Below, in pieces: positions 45,190 through 55,620 of a DNA stretch of 64,000 nucleotides. The DNA is from Harmothoe impar (taxonomy: Eukaryota > Annelida > Polychaeta > Phyllodocida > Polynoidae). Location of the stretch: contig OX381721.1 of assembly GCA_947462335.1 (NCBI GenBank), positions 33,964,303-34,028,302 of the forward strand, written 5' to 3'. A program made the translations under genes and the position numbers. The notes under the pieces are model-generated. The model made no database searches. It was not told the origin of the DNA and saw only the letters and a program-made list of their open reading frames with translations. Positions within the stretch are counted from its first letter, which is position 1. Every line of letters begins with the position of its first letter.

Positions 45190-45420
45190 CCCTACTAGTG
45201 GAACGTTTTCCATCACAATTTTATAACGTAAAGTGGCTTTTTAAAAACGTTAATTATCAGTCAAATTCCATTGTAAGAAAACGTAAAATAACGTTATAAT
45301 AAGGTTGTACTTTCAAACGTTTTGGTATAACGTTAATATACATTAATTGGAGTCAAGAATTTGGGTTTTATCAAACGTTTTCCATACCTTTAGAAAAATT
45401 ATTTTCACGTTTTTTTACAT
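45190..45420. repeat. AACGTT-rich block
   Basis: At least eight AACGT/ACGTT motifs, several within palindromic AACGTT or TATAACGTTA contexts, with GAACGTTTTCCATCAC and CAAACGTTTTCCATAC near the two ends in the same orientation. Function and class unknown. Confidence 0.5.
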
Positions 45421-46344
45421 GTTCTTGTTCACTCGGTGTGTGTCCCCTGTCTATGTCTATGTATAACCCTTTAAGGATGGCATATTGCTTAAAGATAACA
45501 TTATAAGGACCTAGTTATATGTCCATTCCAAATATCTGAGAATAAACATGGGTTCCCCAGCTAGTTTCTGAGATATTTCAACTTGAGCTTTGTCAAAGTT
45601 TGAGTTTTGAAGCAGTTTTATTGACAACATTTCCTTGACAAGTTACGTCTCTCAAAAAGAGCATCAGATGTGTTCATCATCAGATTATACTCTTAATACT
45701 AATTATGACAACCAACTATTCGTCTGGATCAACCTCAAGGACAGAAAAAACACTAGTGGGTTGCGAAATTGATGGCATTATTACATAAGTAGCAGACACC
45801 AGATATGCAATCTTTTTTTTTTGGAAATACAAGATCTCATATGCTTAAGCACTGGAAGGCTGTATTCAATGCCCCCATTGAATACAATGTGGCCGTATTC
45901 AATGGGCTAAGAAAAAGTAGTTTTCCCTTAATTAAATGGCTTCAAATAAAAATAATAAACACAAATGCCAACTACATTGATACTGCTCTGATGTATTTCA
46001 CTCGTGGGGGCTGCCCCAGCCCCCACTCATGAAATACAACAGAGAGGGTATCAATGGGCGTTGGCATTTGTCTATATATTTAGCACATACATAATTTCAC
46101 TATAGGAAGTCTGGGGGTATTCCCACTTTGCACACAACATACTTCTATCTGATAGGCTACCATCATTTCTCAGCGCATTACAACAGTAGGCATTTATAAG
46201 CAGAAAACAGCTGTATTAGTTCCGTTCATCTCTTTTGGGAATTAAGTAGCAATAATTCGTTATCTATACTATTAATATTGCATCAAACATATAAGACAAA
46301 CACATAAAGGTAGCATATAACCTTGATTCTTACCCTGAATACCA
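45421..46344. other. Non-coding; G/C dyad near 46010
   Basis: ATTTCACTCGTGGGGGCTG / CAGCCCCCACTCATGAAAT forms a near-perfect hairpin at about 45994-46034. TTCAATG-CCCC-CATTGAA lies near 45867. No gene. Confidence 0.5.
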
Positions 46345-46505
46345 GTTATCAAGGGTGTTAGGATCATATGGACGTATTTGTCAATGTAAACATTGAAAAA
46401 GAATTTAAAGATTGCTTAGGAGCTAATTTTCAATTTTCAGTTTGTCAACATAATTATTTGTCTTCAACATGTCCATATAAACATGTGTACATAGAGTTGT
46501 GTCCC

Positions 46506-47474
46506 CAGGGGCCTGTTTCTTAACCTCTATTTGATATATCGATATTTTTTGGTGTTTCCAAAGTCGACATATTAGTACTTCTGCTACATTAGTGCTATAT
46601 TAGCGTTCGCTCTACTAATAGAACTCGTTTTCACTAATATTATGATTTCGTAACATGTTGCTAAAGCTCTTTTAATCGTTACACCAGCGTTATATTAAGG
46701 CCATTAATACATCGTTTAGCCTGTTGCAATATAACTGTTTAGGACCATGTCAAGGGGTGGACATAAACTTTTTAGATTTGGTTAAGTAAAAAAATGATTT
46801 CACAGACCTGTTGTACATGTATAGAAGATATCCCCAAAAAGATTTGGACAAAAATAATTAATATTAAAGTATTTATATAGCGGATATGACGCAATTTGGA
46901 CTTAGTCATTTGAGCGATATATCAAAATGTTGATCGCTGTAATAAGGTTTCGAGTAATATTAATTATTATTGTTGTGCTATGCGATTATTTTCATTGCTC
47001 GTAGGGGCTTACATACTAAGCTTTGTGCATTTTAAACCCTTCATTCAGGGGGTAGTACCAGCCTTCCCGCCTTGACGCCGTGACGTCACTCCTGGCTGCT
47101 ACTTTCAAACATGGACGGATAAAATTCTAGCTATTCCTGCACTGGGGAACCCCCTCTGTCTAACGGGGATTCCACACTATACTCTGTCTCTAATCTTTCT
47201 TAGTATATCGGTAGCACTAATATAGCTTGATATATTGAATGGTAATATATGTAGAAATGTCCTAATATAACTACTTTGAAGGTAACCAACAGCCGAAAAA
47301 TTGGAAATTCTGTTTCATAAGTCGTTATACTAATATTTCTATTAAAATAACAAAATTTGAAATATTAATTTTTCGGCTTTTGCAACAGGCTACATTGCGT
47401 TACCTCTTGTTATATTATCTCCGATCTATTAAGACGTGAATATAACGGTCTAATAGTTAAGAAACAGGCCCCTG
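46506..47474. mobile_element. TIR element with empty site in the paralogue, 969 bp
   Basis: Perfect 19-bp termini CAGGGGCCTGTTTCTTAAC (46506-46524; complement 47456-47474). Block 1 at about 35110-35125 (GGTCCCCTGATTTAG) has no insertion, so the element is younger than the duplication. Interior is A/T rich with ATATTAG and AATAT-rich inverted blocks and no transposase. CAG-starting termini recall hAT, but an 8-bp TSD is not visible. Confidence 0.8.
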
Positions 47475-47695
47475 ACCTATTCACACAATGATTTGCTCTA
47501 TATTTTATGGATTTATGAAAATCAGAATGATTAAAAAAGTTACACACAATTTCTATTTTATTGGCATTATGAACACAAGGACGCTGTGTAACTGAAAAAT
47601 GAATAAACTACTCTCAACCCATCCTTGATTCATACAATAGAACGCAGCACAATCTACATTTTGATATTTTGCCACCTTGTTCCTGATTAACATGT

Positions 47696-47995
47696 TAGGG
47701 GGGATATGTATGATTATAATCAACGACGGGACCATGGAAATGTGTTTTGCTAGGCAACCAGATGTCTTAGCAACAAACGAATAGAACCAGTGAATTCCTT
47801 GGGTCCATTTTAGGGGATAGGTGTGATTATAATCAACATCAGGTGCATGGAAATGTGTGTTGCCAGGCAGATAAACAATAAGAATAGCTGTTGCTAGTCA
47901 ACAAGCTGTCTTAGCAACAAACCAATAAAACCATTGATTTCCTTGGGTCCCTTTCAGGGGGGGGGGTAGGTATTATTATAATCAACCTCAGGACC
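47696..47995. repeat. Tandem duplication, unit about 120-145 bp
   Basis: TAGGGG, GATTATAATCAAC, CATGGAAATGTGT, GCTAGGCAACCAG-like, GTCTTAGCAACAAAC and CCTTGGGTCC recur twice, with a third partial start at 47957. Confidence 0.8.
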
Positions 47996-48441
47996 TATCA
48001 AAGGTTGATTAATATTAATGTTTTCACATAGACATAAATTTGTGTGGTGACACCTTAAAACAAAATGACGGCACCCCTCAAAACAAAATGGCGGCACCCA
48101 TACTGACTTCCTGTCAAGTAAAAACAATATAAGGCCTCAGCTTGGTGATTCACAACCTCACCACCAGGGCCCCTTCAGGGCCCCTCCAGGGCCTTTCAGC
48201 CTTAAAAAAAATATTGATATATTTTCAGATACAAAAGTATTCAACTACTGTGTCCTCATGCGTCTGACTGTCTCTCAGTATTAATGTTCTCTGGAATTTT
48301 AGGGATGCCTTCCTGTGACTCCTGTAATAAAGCGAATGAAAGAAAGGAGTCATTAAGTCATTCCTATCATGATCAGTAATCAGGACTTCATTACATAAGA
48401 TGCCTTTGGATGGAAAAGTCAAACAAAACTATGATCATAGA

Positions 48442-48822
48442 TATACACAGTCTTTGCAAAAACTTTTTCATCCCACAAGACTTTCGGTCCTGAAAATTTT
48501 CAACATTGAAGGACCGGCTACATTTTTGGAAAACCGGATAGCCACATATCTGATGATTTTTGCATTTTAGAAAATAATTTTGTCCATTAAAAATACAGTT
48601 TTTTTGGTAAGCATTAATGGCCAATCAGGACAGATAAATAGTTTTACACAGTATATTGACATACATATTTCAGCTTTGGAAGCCCATGTGAATTCTTCTA
48701 GTTCAGAAAAACCAAACATGTGACTAAACATTCTGTCCTGCTACACTTGTAAATCTGCTGGACTGGCAGCATTTTAGAAGGACATTGCCATTGTCCTGCA
48801 TGTTTTTACAAAGACTGTATAC
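48442..48822. mobile_element. TIR element 'ACAGTCTTTGCAAAAAC', 381 bp
   Basis: TATACACAGTCTTTGCAAAA faces GTTTTTACAAAGACTGTATA. Repeated GGACCGGC and AACATGTGACT, TTCTGTCCTGC blocks are inside. Uninterrupted counterpart of 2760-3375. Confidence 0.75.
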
Positions 48823-48997
48823 AACTCAATGCGCACTATATTTCTATGTCATTTAAGTGTAGCCAGGTGAGAATGGTTCTATTAAGGGATTTGCAGATGA
48901 CTGTGCAAGCTATTTTTTTTCAGGTGTTGAAATTAAAATCACCAAATGTATCCTACCCTTACCAGGAGAGACCATTTTAACGCGGGAATATTTATTT

Positions 48998-49811
48998 GGG
49001 TTGCCCGCAGCGTAGCGACCTGATGTTGCACAGCAACATCATGGCAACCCTATTAATGTTTTCGGTTTGCATGGCCGCTCATGGGGCGCCTGTGACCTCA
49101 CAAGACAGATTGTGGTCATGAAAATAACATTAAAAAAGTATTGTGGGTGGGGGGGGGGGGGGTAATGTCCACCAGGATCCAAAACTTGTAGTGCCTCTAC
49201 TAGGCTCTAGTTATAAACCTAAGATTTCTCCTTACAATGCGATCTAGACAGCAACTTCTTGATGTTTGCTGAGGTCCGTCACTATTTTAATGACATCACA
49301 AGGCCGTTTGTGGTCATTAAAATAATAAATTGTTGAGTGCTCCCTGTAAACAATATCTCAGGTAGAACTCGTGCGGTTCTTGAGTCACAACTCTGGATCC
49401 CTGAGAGAATTGTGCACGTATCTTGCACGAGAATATGTGAAAAGCTTTTGACTGTGTCATATTCTGTGGAATTCTACATTATTTATATCAAACAGAACTT
49501 GGGAATTGAATGTTCACAAATGGGTAGAATCCGGGTAGGTCACAATTATACAAGAAAGGCACAAGACATTCCCAAGAATTTTAAAAATACCTTTATTACA
49601 ATCAGAACTTGGGAATTGAACGTTCGCAACTGGGTAGAATCCTGGTGGGTGGCAAACGTTCAATTCCGAAGTTCTGATTGTAATAAGGACATGTTCACAA
49701 TTCTTGTGAATATCTTGTGCCATTTTTGTGACCTTCCTTGGATTCTACCCAATTGCTAATGTTCAATTCCCAAGTTCTGTTTGGAGGGCTAGCACAAAAA
49801 TCTAGCAACCC
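48998..49811. mobile_element. Insertion with nested palindrome
   Basis: Bounded by GGGTTGCC and AGCAACCC and absent from block 1. The inner part 49490-49782 is a palindrome with outer arms AACAGAACTTGGGAATTGAA / TTCAATTCCCAAGTTCTGTT and a second pair of inverted arms inside (TTATTACAATCAGAACTT / AAGTTCTGATTGTAATAA) around a short centre. The 140-codon frame at 49337-49759 is a by-product. Confidence 0.6.
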
Positions 49812-49848
49812 CGACTGTGGTCAAAGCCACATTTTTCTTGTTATATAA

Positions 49849-50201
49849 TCATTTCAATTCATCTTGAATAACAAAAGGACTTCCACCAATGCTCTTGAAG
49901 CCAATGGCTACACTGTAGGATGGAGGTGGTTGATTTTCTCCCGGGGAAGTGTAGGTGGGAGCGGCTTCTCCAACTGATGGGTTTGGAGGTGGGTTGTTTG
50001 AAGGTGCACCAGACAGGACAGGTCTATGAGAGATCTGCAGGGGAGGAGGTCCAGACTCCAGGTAGTGATGACTGTTAACTGGCCGGTTTCCTGCTCTGTC
50101 TTGCATCCATCTACCACTATCATACACCATGGGGTCAGTTGGACCAACTTGCTGGGAGATTGTAGCCAATTCTCGGGCATTGTGAAATTCCTGGCGTCTT
50201 T
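49849..50201 (-). CDS. Terminal exon: proline-rich cytoplasmic tail, paralogue 2
   Basis: Acceptor CTTCAG at 50202-50207, incoming phase 1 (matches the upstream exons ending AAA-G). Encodes ERRQEFHNARELATISQQ, then PTDPMVYDSG, VNSHHYLESG and a Pro-rich segment with PPPNPS and QPPPSYSV, ending in a stop after 117 codons. In paralogue 1 the same place carries GGTGTAAGT. Here it reads GGTGGAAGT, so the donor is lost and the frame runs to a local stop, making this the last coding exon. It is a putative cytoplasmic tail with a PPxY-like motif. I do not recognise the gene. Confidence 0.65.
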
Positions 50202-50293
50202 CTGAAGGAGTTTAACAAAACACATTATGAAAAAATTTGAGTTGCTGAATGATATGTTAAATGTATGTTTGAAAACAGATACTATGGAAGCCT

Positions 50294-50333
50294 GTATATA
50301 TATACATATATATAATATATATAGATAGATATC
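50294..50333. repeat. (TA)n-rich microsatellite
   Basis: TA/ATAG tract in the intron between the last cassette exon and the terminal exon. Confidence 0.85.
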
Positions 50334-50417
50334 GCTATTTGTCCATTTGCTCATGTTCCGGCACTGAAAGGCGTCGTATATAAACAAGTGCTACAAATTA
50401 TATTGTATAAATACTAC

Positions 50418-50684
50418 CTTTTCTACATGATTTTCTACATGCACATAGAGATGCAAGGTAGCGATGACTGTTACTTGGGTGGTTCCTGGATCTGTCCAGC
50501 CTCGACCCACCATTCTCACATACCATCGGGTAGGGCTGAGCATCACACTGAGAGATAGTAGCCAATACTTGGGTATTTTCAGGTCTCCTCCTGCCACCAC
50601 TCTCATACACCATGCGGTCAGTTGGACCATCATGCTGAGAGATTGTGGCCAATACTCGGGCATTTTGAGATTCCCGGCATCTTC
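50418..50684 (-). CDS. Cassette exon A of the membrane-protein gene
   Basis: 267 nt, acceptor CTCCTTCAG, donor AAAAG/GTAGTATTT; phase 1 at both ends. Encodes two related units in series: CRESQNARVLATISQHDG, PTDRMVYESGG; then RPENTQVLATISQCDAQ, PYPMVCENGG, SRLDRSRN. These are followed by NSHRYLASLCACRKSCRKG, whose last part repeats the 3' end of the TM exon. The second unit is closest to paralogue 1 (36280-36599), so the exon is a chimera of two paralogue types. Skipping or repeating it would not change the reading frame. Confidence 0.65.
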
Positions 50685-50776
50685 CTGAAGGAGTTTAACA
50701 GAATAACACCTTATAAAACAAGGTAAGTCGCTGAATAATATATCAAATATATCTTTGAAAACAGATACTACGGAAG

Positions 50777-50777
<1 letters not shown>

Positions 50778-50849
<72 letters not shown>

Positions 50850-50850
50850 G
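50778..50850. repeat. (TA)n microsatellite
   Basis: About 70 bp of TA repeats immediately before the foldback element at 50847. The equivalent place in the next unit (51940-51950) has only a few TA steps. Confidence 0.95.
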
Positions 50851-51565
50851 GCTCAGTCTCATGACATTATAACATTTGGATAGTCTTTGACCGGTTAACG
50901 TCTTTGACCAAGTGACGTCTTTGGCCGCGTGTTGTCTTTGACTGGGAAGCATTATTATAGCCTAAATAAGGGACATATAGTAAGAAATGGGTGGAAAAAG
51001 TCAAAGAATATTTTCACACTTATGAAAGGAAATTTATGTTAAGTTTAAAACATTTATATGTAGGCCCTATTATGTGCAACTTTGTAACAATCGGATAATC
51101 TTTGACTGGGTGATGTCTTTGACCAGGTGACTTCTTTGACCGGGTGACGTCTTTTGACCGGGCGAGGTTTTTGACCTGGAAGTATTATTTTAGCATAAAT
51201 TAGGCCTATATGTCCAGGCATAAGTAGTTATAGTTATCCAAGTATTAGTGGTGCAGACAGTGCCCCCTAGTGCTCTACGTCAGAGGCTCGGGGAACTCTC
51301 CACCGCTGGAGGGGGAGAAGTCTACTATTAGCAAGCAGCAAGCAGAGCAGGCAGAGCTTCAGCAATTGGGTGGAAAAAGGCAAAGGATATTTTCACGCTA
51401 TATGAAAGGCAATTTATTTAAAGTTTGTTATATTTATTTAAGCCCTATTGCATGCATTATATCATTATGTTATTTTTCCTCTACCTGGTCAAAGATGTCA
51501 CCCAGTCACAAACGTTACCCGGTCAAAGACTATCCAATTGTTACAAACTCGTGAGACTGAGCCAT
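50847..51565. mobile_element. 17-bp-subrepeat foldback element, copy 4
   Basis: Left ATGGCTCAGTCTCATGACAT with GTCTTTGACC units. Right end CTCGTGAGACTGAGCCAT preceded by ACCCGGTCAAAGACTATCC. A second left-arm-like block (51085-51185) lies inside. It separates cassette exons A and B. The 94-codon frame at 51270-51554 lies in the element. Confidence 0.8.
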
Positions 51566-51668
51566 ATATATTTATATTGATATCGCTTTTTGTCCATTTG
51601 TTCATGTACTTGCACAGAGAAGTGTCGTATATAATCAAGGACAACAAATTATATTGTATAAATACTAC

Positions 51669-51848
51669 CTTTTCTACATGATTTTCTACATGCACATAGA
51701 CATGCAAGGTAGCGATGACTGTTACCTGAGTGGTTCCTGGATCTGTTTAGCCTCCTGCCACCACTCTCATACACCATCCGGTCAGTTGCGCCATCATGCT
51801 GAGAGATTGTAGCCAATACTCGGGCATTTTGAGATTCCCGGCACCTTC
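51669..51848 (-). CDS. Cassette exon B (short form)
   Basis: 180 nt, phase 1-1, acceptor CTTCAG, donor AAAAG/GTAGTATTT. It has only the first unit (CRESQNARVLATISQHDG, ATDRMVYESGG), then RRLNRSRN, NSHRYLACLCACRKSCRKG. The loss of the second unit relative to exons A and C is in frame (87 nt). The 3' intron start is nearly identical to the other cassettes. Confidence 0.65.
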
Positions 51849-51948
51849 CTGAAGGAGTTAACAAAATAACACGTTATGAAACAAGGTAAGTTGCTGAATA
51901 ATATCTTAAATATATCTTTTTCAAACAGATACTATGGAAGCCTATATA

Positions 51949-52648
51949 TATGGCTCAGTCTCATGACTTTATAACATTTGGATAGTCTTTGACCGGTTAA
52001 CGTCTTTGACCGAGTGACGTCTTTGAAAGGGTGTTGTCTTCGATTGGGAAGCATTATTATAGCCTAAATGAGGCACATAGTAAGAAATGGGTGGAAAAAG
52101 TCAAAGAATATTTTCACACTATATAAAAGGAAATTTATTTTAAGTTTAAAATATTTATATGTAGGCCCTATTATGTGCTACTTTGTAACAATCGGATAAT
52201 CTTTGACAGGGTGATGTCTTTGACCGGGTGACTTCTTTGACTGGGTGACGTCTTTGACCTGGAAGTATTATTTTAGCATAAATTAGGCCTATATGTCCAG
52301 GCATAAGTAGTTATAGTTATCTGAGTATTAGTGGTGCAGACAGTGCCCCCTAGTGCTCTACGTCAGAGGCTCTGGGAGCTCTCCACCGCTGGAGGGGGAG
52401 AACTCTACTATTAGCAAGCAGCAAGCAGAGCAGGCAGAGCTACAGCAATTGGGTGGAAAATGTCAAAGGATATTTTCACGCTATATGATAGGCAATTTAT
52501 TTAAAGTTTGTTATATTTATTTAGGCCCTATTGCATGCATTATATCATTATGTTATTTTTCCTCTACCTGGTCAAAGACGTCACCCAGTCAAAAACGTTA
52601 CCCGGTCAAAGACTATCCAATTGTTACAAACTCGTGAGACTGAGCCAT
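51949..52648. mobile_element. 17-bp-subrepeat foldback element, copy 5
   Basis: Near-identical to 50847-51565, with the same internal block order (GACAGTGCCCCCTAGTGCTC, AGCAAGCAGCAAGCAGAGCA). It lies between cassettes B and C, so element plus exon were duplicated together with a period of about 1.08 kb. Confidence 0.85.
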
Positions 52649-52753
52649 ATATATATTTATATTGATATCGCTATTTGTCCATTTGTTCATGTTCTTGCAC
52701 AGAGAAGTGTCGTATATAATCAAGGACAACAAATTATATTGTATAAATACTAC

Positions 52754-53020
52754 CTTTTCTACATGATTTTCTACATGCACATAGAGATGCAAGGTAGCGA
52801 TGACTGTTACCTAGGAGGTTCCAGGATCTGTTCAGCTTCCTGCCACCACTCTCACATACCATCGGGTAGGGCTGAGCATCACACTGAGAGATAGTAGCCA
52901 ATACTTGGGTATTTTCAGGTCTCCTCCTGCCACCACTCTTATACACTGTGCGGTCAGTTGCACCTTTATGCTGAGAGATTGTACCCAATACTCGGGCATT
53001 TTGAGATTCCCGGCATCTTC
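52754..53020 (-). CDS. Cassette exon C
   Basis: 267 nt, phase 1-1, acceptor CTTCAG, donor AAAAG/GTAGTATTT. Same two-unit layout as exon A: CRESQNARVLGTISQHKG, ATDRTVYKSGG, RPENTQVLATISQCDAQ, PYPMVCESGG, then HRYLASLCACRKSCRKG. First cassette after the TM exon. Open throughout, no stops. Confidence 0.65.
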
Positions 53021-53434
53021 CTGAAGCAGAATAACATGTTATGAAACAAGGTAAGTCGCTGAATAATATCTTAACTATATCTTTGAAAACAGATACTATG
53101 GAAGCCTGCAATTTCAAAGATTATAACCCAAGTCCCCATGTCTGTTACACCATGTTAACCCCATTATGTATGTGTTAGAAAGACTACACCTGGACACGGT
53201 TCTTCAATATACCCACTGCCCCACCAGGTCAAGACAAGGTGTACTGCACTGAGTCGCTGACTTGTGGGCAGTGAGTAACTGGAAAAACCCTGGCCAGATT
53301 TGGTACCAGATTAGTGCATTTTTAGGAATTTTGACTCTTATATTAATATTGCTATTTGTCCATTTGTTCATGTTCCTGCACAGAGAGGCGTCGTACACAA
53401 ACAAGTGCTAGCAATTATATTGTTTAAATACTAC

Positions 53435-53547
53435 CTTTTCTACATAATTTTATACATGCACATAGACATGCACAAAAACTTATGATAATTGTGATGAAAG
53501 TGATGATGCCACCGCCGCCGCTGATATAGATTGTGTCCATGACTCTC
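53435..53547 (-). CDS. Transmembrane exon of the membrane-protein gene
   Basis: Between acceptor TGTTACAG and donor AAAAG/GTAGTATTT. Encodes RVMDTIYISGGGG, then the hydrophobic IITFITIIISFCACLCACI followed by the basic stop-transfer KLCRKG. The cysteine cluster at the inner face could be palmitoylated (inference). It leaves in phase 1, so it joins in frame to cassette C, B, A or the terminal exon. The 3' end of this exon (LCAC-K-CRKG plus donor) is repeated at the end of each cassette. Ectodomain exons would lie at higher coordinates; 57.2-57.7 kb is a weak candidate. Confidence 0.65.
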
Positions 53548-53576
53548 CTGTAACAGTAAGAATTACACAATATTAT

Positions 53577-53900
53577 TTAGACCACTTAAAAGAATTAAAT
53601 TGTTTCTCATCACTGCGCGCATCATATAAAAGCAGTTTCTCTTTATTTAAAAAACATCATTAAAATGGACAAAATTATCATGTTTGGTATCAAATTAAAG
53701 CTAATACTGTCAGTAATACAGTAGGATAGAAATATACCCCACTTTCAAAGATCAATAAATTCTTAGGTAATGAACTGTATTTTTCAGTCATGAAAAACAT
53801 ATATCATCCCATGCATTCTAGCCCGCGAGTAGTAAAAAACACAAAAAGGAACTCCCGAGTCATGTTTTTTGGTCCTTGATGTTTTTCTTGATTGGCCTTA
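53577..53900. mobile_element. TIR element, 'TTTCTCATCAC' family, copy 3
   Basis: TTAGACCACTTAAAAGAATT plus TGTTTCTCATCACTGCG; the right end TTGATTGGCCTTA. The internal TTTGGTATCAAATTAAAGCT is shared with copies 1 and 2. It ends 30 bp upstream of the TM exon acceptor, inside the preceding intron. Confidence 0.7.
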
Positions 53901-54024
53901 TTTAGACCCTTTAGTGAGAACAGGATTCATGAAATTGCCATGCTAATTTTTATCACAATCAACTCATGAAGTGCCACAGTGTGTATCAATGCAGAAAAGA
54001 TTAGTGTAAACCTGTGCATATGTC

Positions 54025-54730
54025 ACGCGCAATATCGGAAGTTGCGCAATGTAAGATGTTCTTAATGGATATAACTATTCTTAAATTGCGCAACATTTCC
54101 GGAATTGCTCCACACTGCTCATGCGCAGAAACGGAAGTTGCACATTTTAGGAATAGACCTAATGGCCTACCCTCCCCCCTCCCTCATATTATAAAGATAC
54201 ATGGTACATGCACATAAGACAGTATCGATCTCGTTTAGAAAGATATGTTTATATTTATATTAATCCATACGTGCGCATTAATGATTACTGGTGAGATATG
54301 CTTCATATATATCTGAATCCTAGACGGAATGCACCACTGCCACAATGTACAATCGGTAATGTACCGCCAGAGTGGTTAAAAACTTGCCATAATGCATATA
54401 TTAGTATGATTAATTGGGATTCGGAAATGGAATCTGTGGTTCAACTCTAATTAGGGTTTCTGGATTTTATCTCTTTGGGTTAAGCATTGCATATACCCTA
54501 TTTAGTGGGAGATCCCGACCATTTGAGTGGTATACATTCCAACCAGAAGGATGGTATATTCTGGCCAAGTGATGGTACATTTCGCAGCGCACATTTCTAT
54601 ATTGTTAAGTGCCCTCCTTTTTCTGACAGAAGGCCTGCACAATTCCGGAACTGTTGCACCATGTAGGAATTCCAGCTCTGCGCAACCTTAAGTATGCCCA
54701 GTTCCGGAATTGTGCCAGCTCCGATATAGC
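54025..54730. repeat. Scattered CGGAAGTTGCGCAA dyads
   Basis: CGGAAGTTGCGCAA (54036), TTGCGCAACATTTCCGG inverted (54087), ACGGAAGTTGCACA (54129), AATTCCGGAACTGTTGCAC (54641), CTGCGCAACC (54677) and GTTCCGGAATTGTGCC (54702). Probably subterminal repeats of a decayed element. The central 54150-54600 is unremarkable. Confidence 0.5.
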
Positions 54731-54783
54731 GCCTGACATATGTCTGTGGCAATTGGCAATTTCTGTCACAGCTTTTAAACCAG

Positions 54784-54975
54784 TTTTAACCCAACATGTT
54801 ACTAAAAAATATCATCTGTCATTAGGATGCACCGATTCAGCACCGGCATCATGCCAACCCTTCAGGAGTGTCGGCATGATCTATTAATGCAGGACTGTCG
54901 AGTTACTCAGCAGGGCTGCATTCATGCATCATGACTAACAAGGGCATTATGCGTTAAAGGTATCATCAGGGTTAA
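54784..54975. mobile_element. TTAACCC element, copy 4
   Basis: TTAACCCAACATGTTACTAA faces GGTATCATCAGGGTTAA. The interior has GGCATCATGCCAACCCTTCA and CAGGGCTGCATTCATGCATC. Same family as 5659-5910. Confidence 0.55.
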
Positions 54976-55004
54976 TATTATTCTGAAACAGACCCGTGGG
55001 GTAG

Positions 55005-55345
55005 GCACGACTGATTCAGGAAGTATATTAACTGCATATCACAGATCAGCAATAGTGTGTCACTGCCACGCTACAAGTGTACCTCTGAGTAAATAGGTTC
55101 CTTTACTGTGGTACTCCCCTGTGTAGGAAGCCCTAAGTACCACCTACCTTATCACAGGTGTCTAATTATTATAGTTCCCTTGTGGCAGTTCCTGTAGGGA
55201 TGAATAACCTACACTGACATGGATATTGGTTCCCCCTGACTGGTAGCTCTACCTCAGTGGGTATTACCAAAGTTTACTTAATATCGATGTCTTACCTCAT
55301 GACCCAGCTAGTACTTAGACCATGACACCTTATTGCGTGATAGCC
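55005..55345. repeat. Segmental duplication, block 2 (right part)
   Basis: Counterpart of 42300-42640, same orientation, marking the far end of the recognisable duplication. Confidence 0.85.
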
Positions 55346-55561
55346 AGGTACTTTTTTCCAATACCATATTGTCCGGGGTTAATCGGGCTTTAGAATCAAT
55401 AGGTGCCAGGCCTTGAATAGCTGCCTCGTGAAAACCTGTGATGTACATGTATGAATCAGTATGGTTTGCTTTGATTTTAGGTCTATGGAATTGTGGTAAA
55501 GTGCTGCATACACTGAGCATATTGGCATTTTAGCAGAAGAGAGCTGAAATAGCTGGATTAC

Positions 55562-55620
55562 CAGCATGTGTACATTGCAATATAAGGGCTCTGTGGCCTC
55601 ATTCTCCAGGCCCACTGTAC
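55562..55620 (-). CDS. Candidate short cytoplasmic exon
   Basis: 59 nt between acceptor ATTCTTACAG and donor CTG/GTAATC. Phase-1 entry reads TVGLENEATEPLYCNVHML. It would join in frame to the TM exon candidate at 57183-57266, which ends in phase 1. No homologue is recognised and the exon is very small. Confidence 0.25.

Larger units (their letters stand above)
46345..50215. repeat. Segmental duplication, block 2 (left part)
   Basis: Diverged counterpart of 34885-36715, enlarged by insertions absent from block 1: TIR elements at 46506-47474, 48442-48822 and about 48998-49811, and a tandem duplication at 47696-47995. Confidence 0.8.

Noticed and set aside
46506..47474. hAT assignment of the CAGGGGCCTG element
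   Set aside because: CAG-type termini fit, but the flanks do not show an 8-bp direct repeat; left unassigned.
51270..52637. Two near-identical 94-codon plus frames (51270-51554 and 52353-52637)
   Set aside because: They lie inside duplicated foldback elements, end in the inverted arm, and have no recognisable domain or splice context. Their similarity reflects the segment duplication.
55308..55615. 70- and 78-codon minus frames
   Set aside because: Not supported as whole genes; only the small exon-like piece 55562-55620 within them has splice signals.
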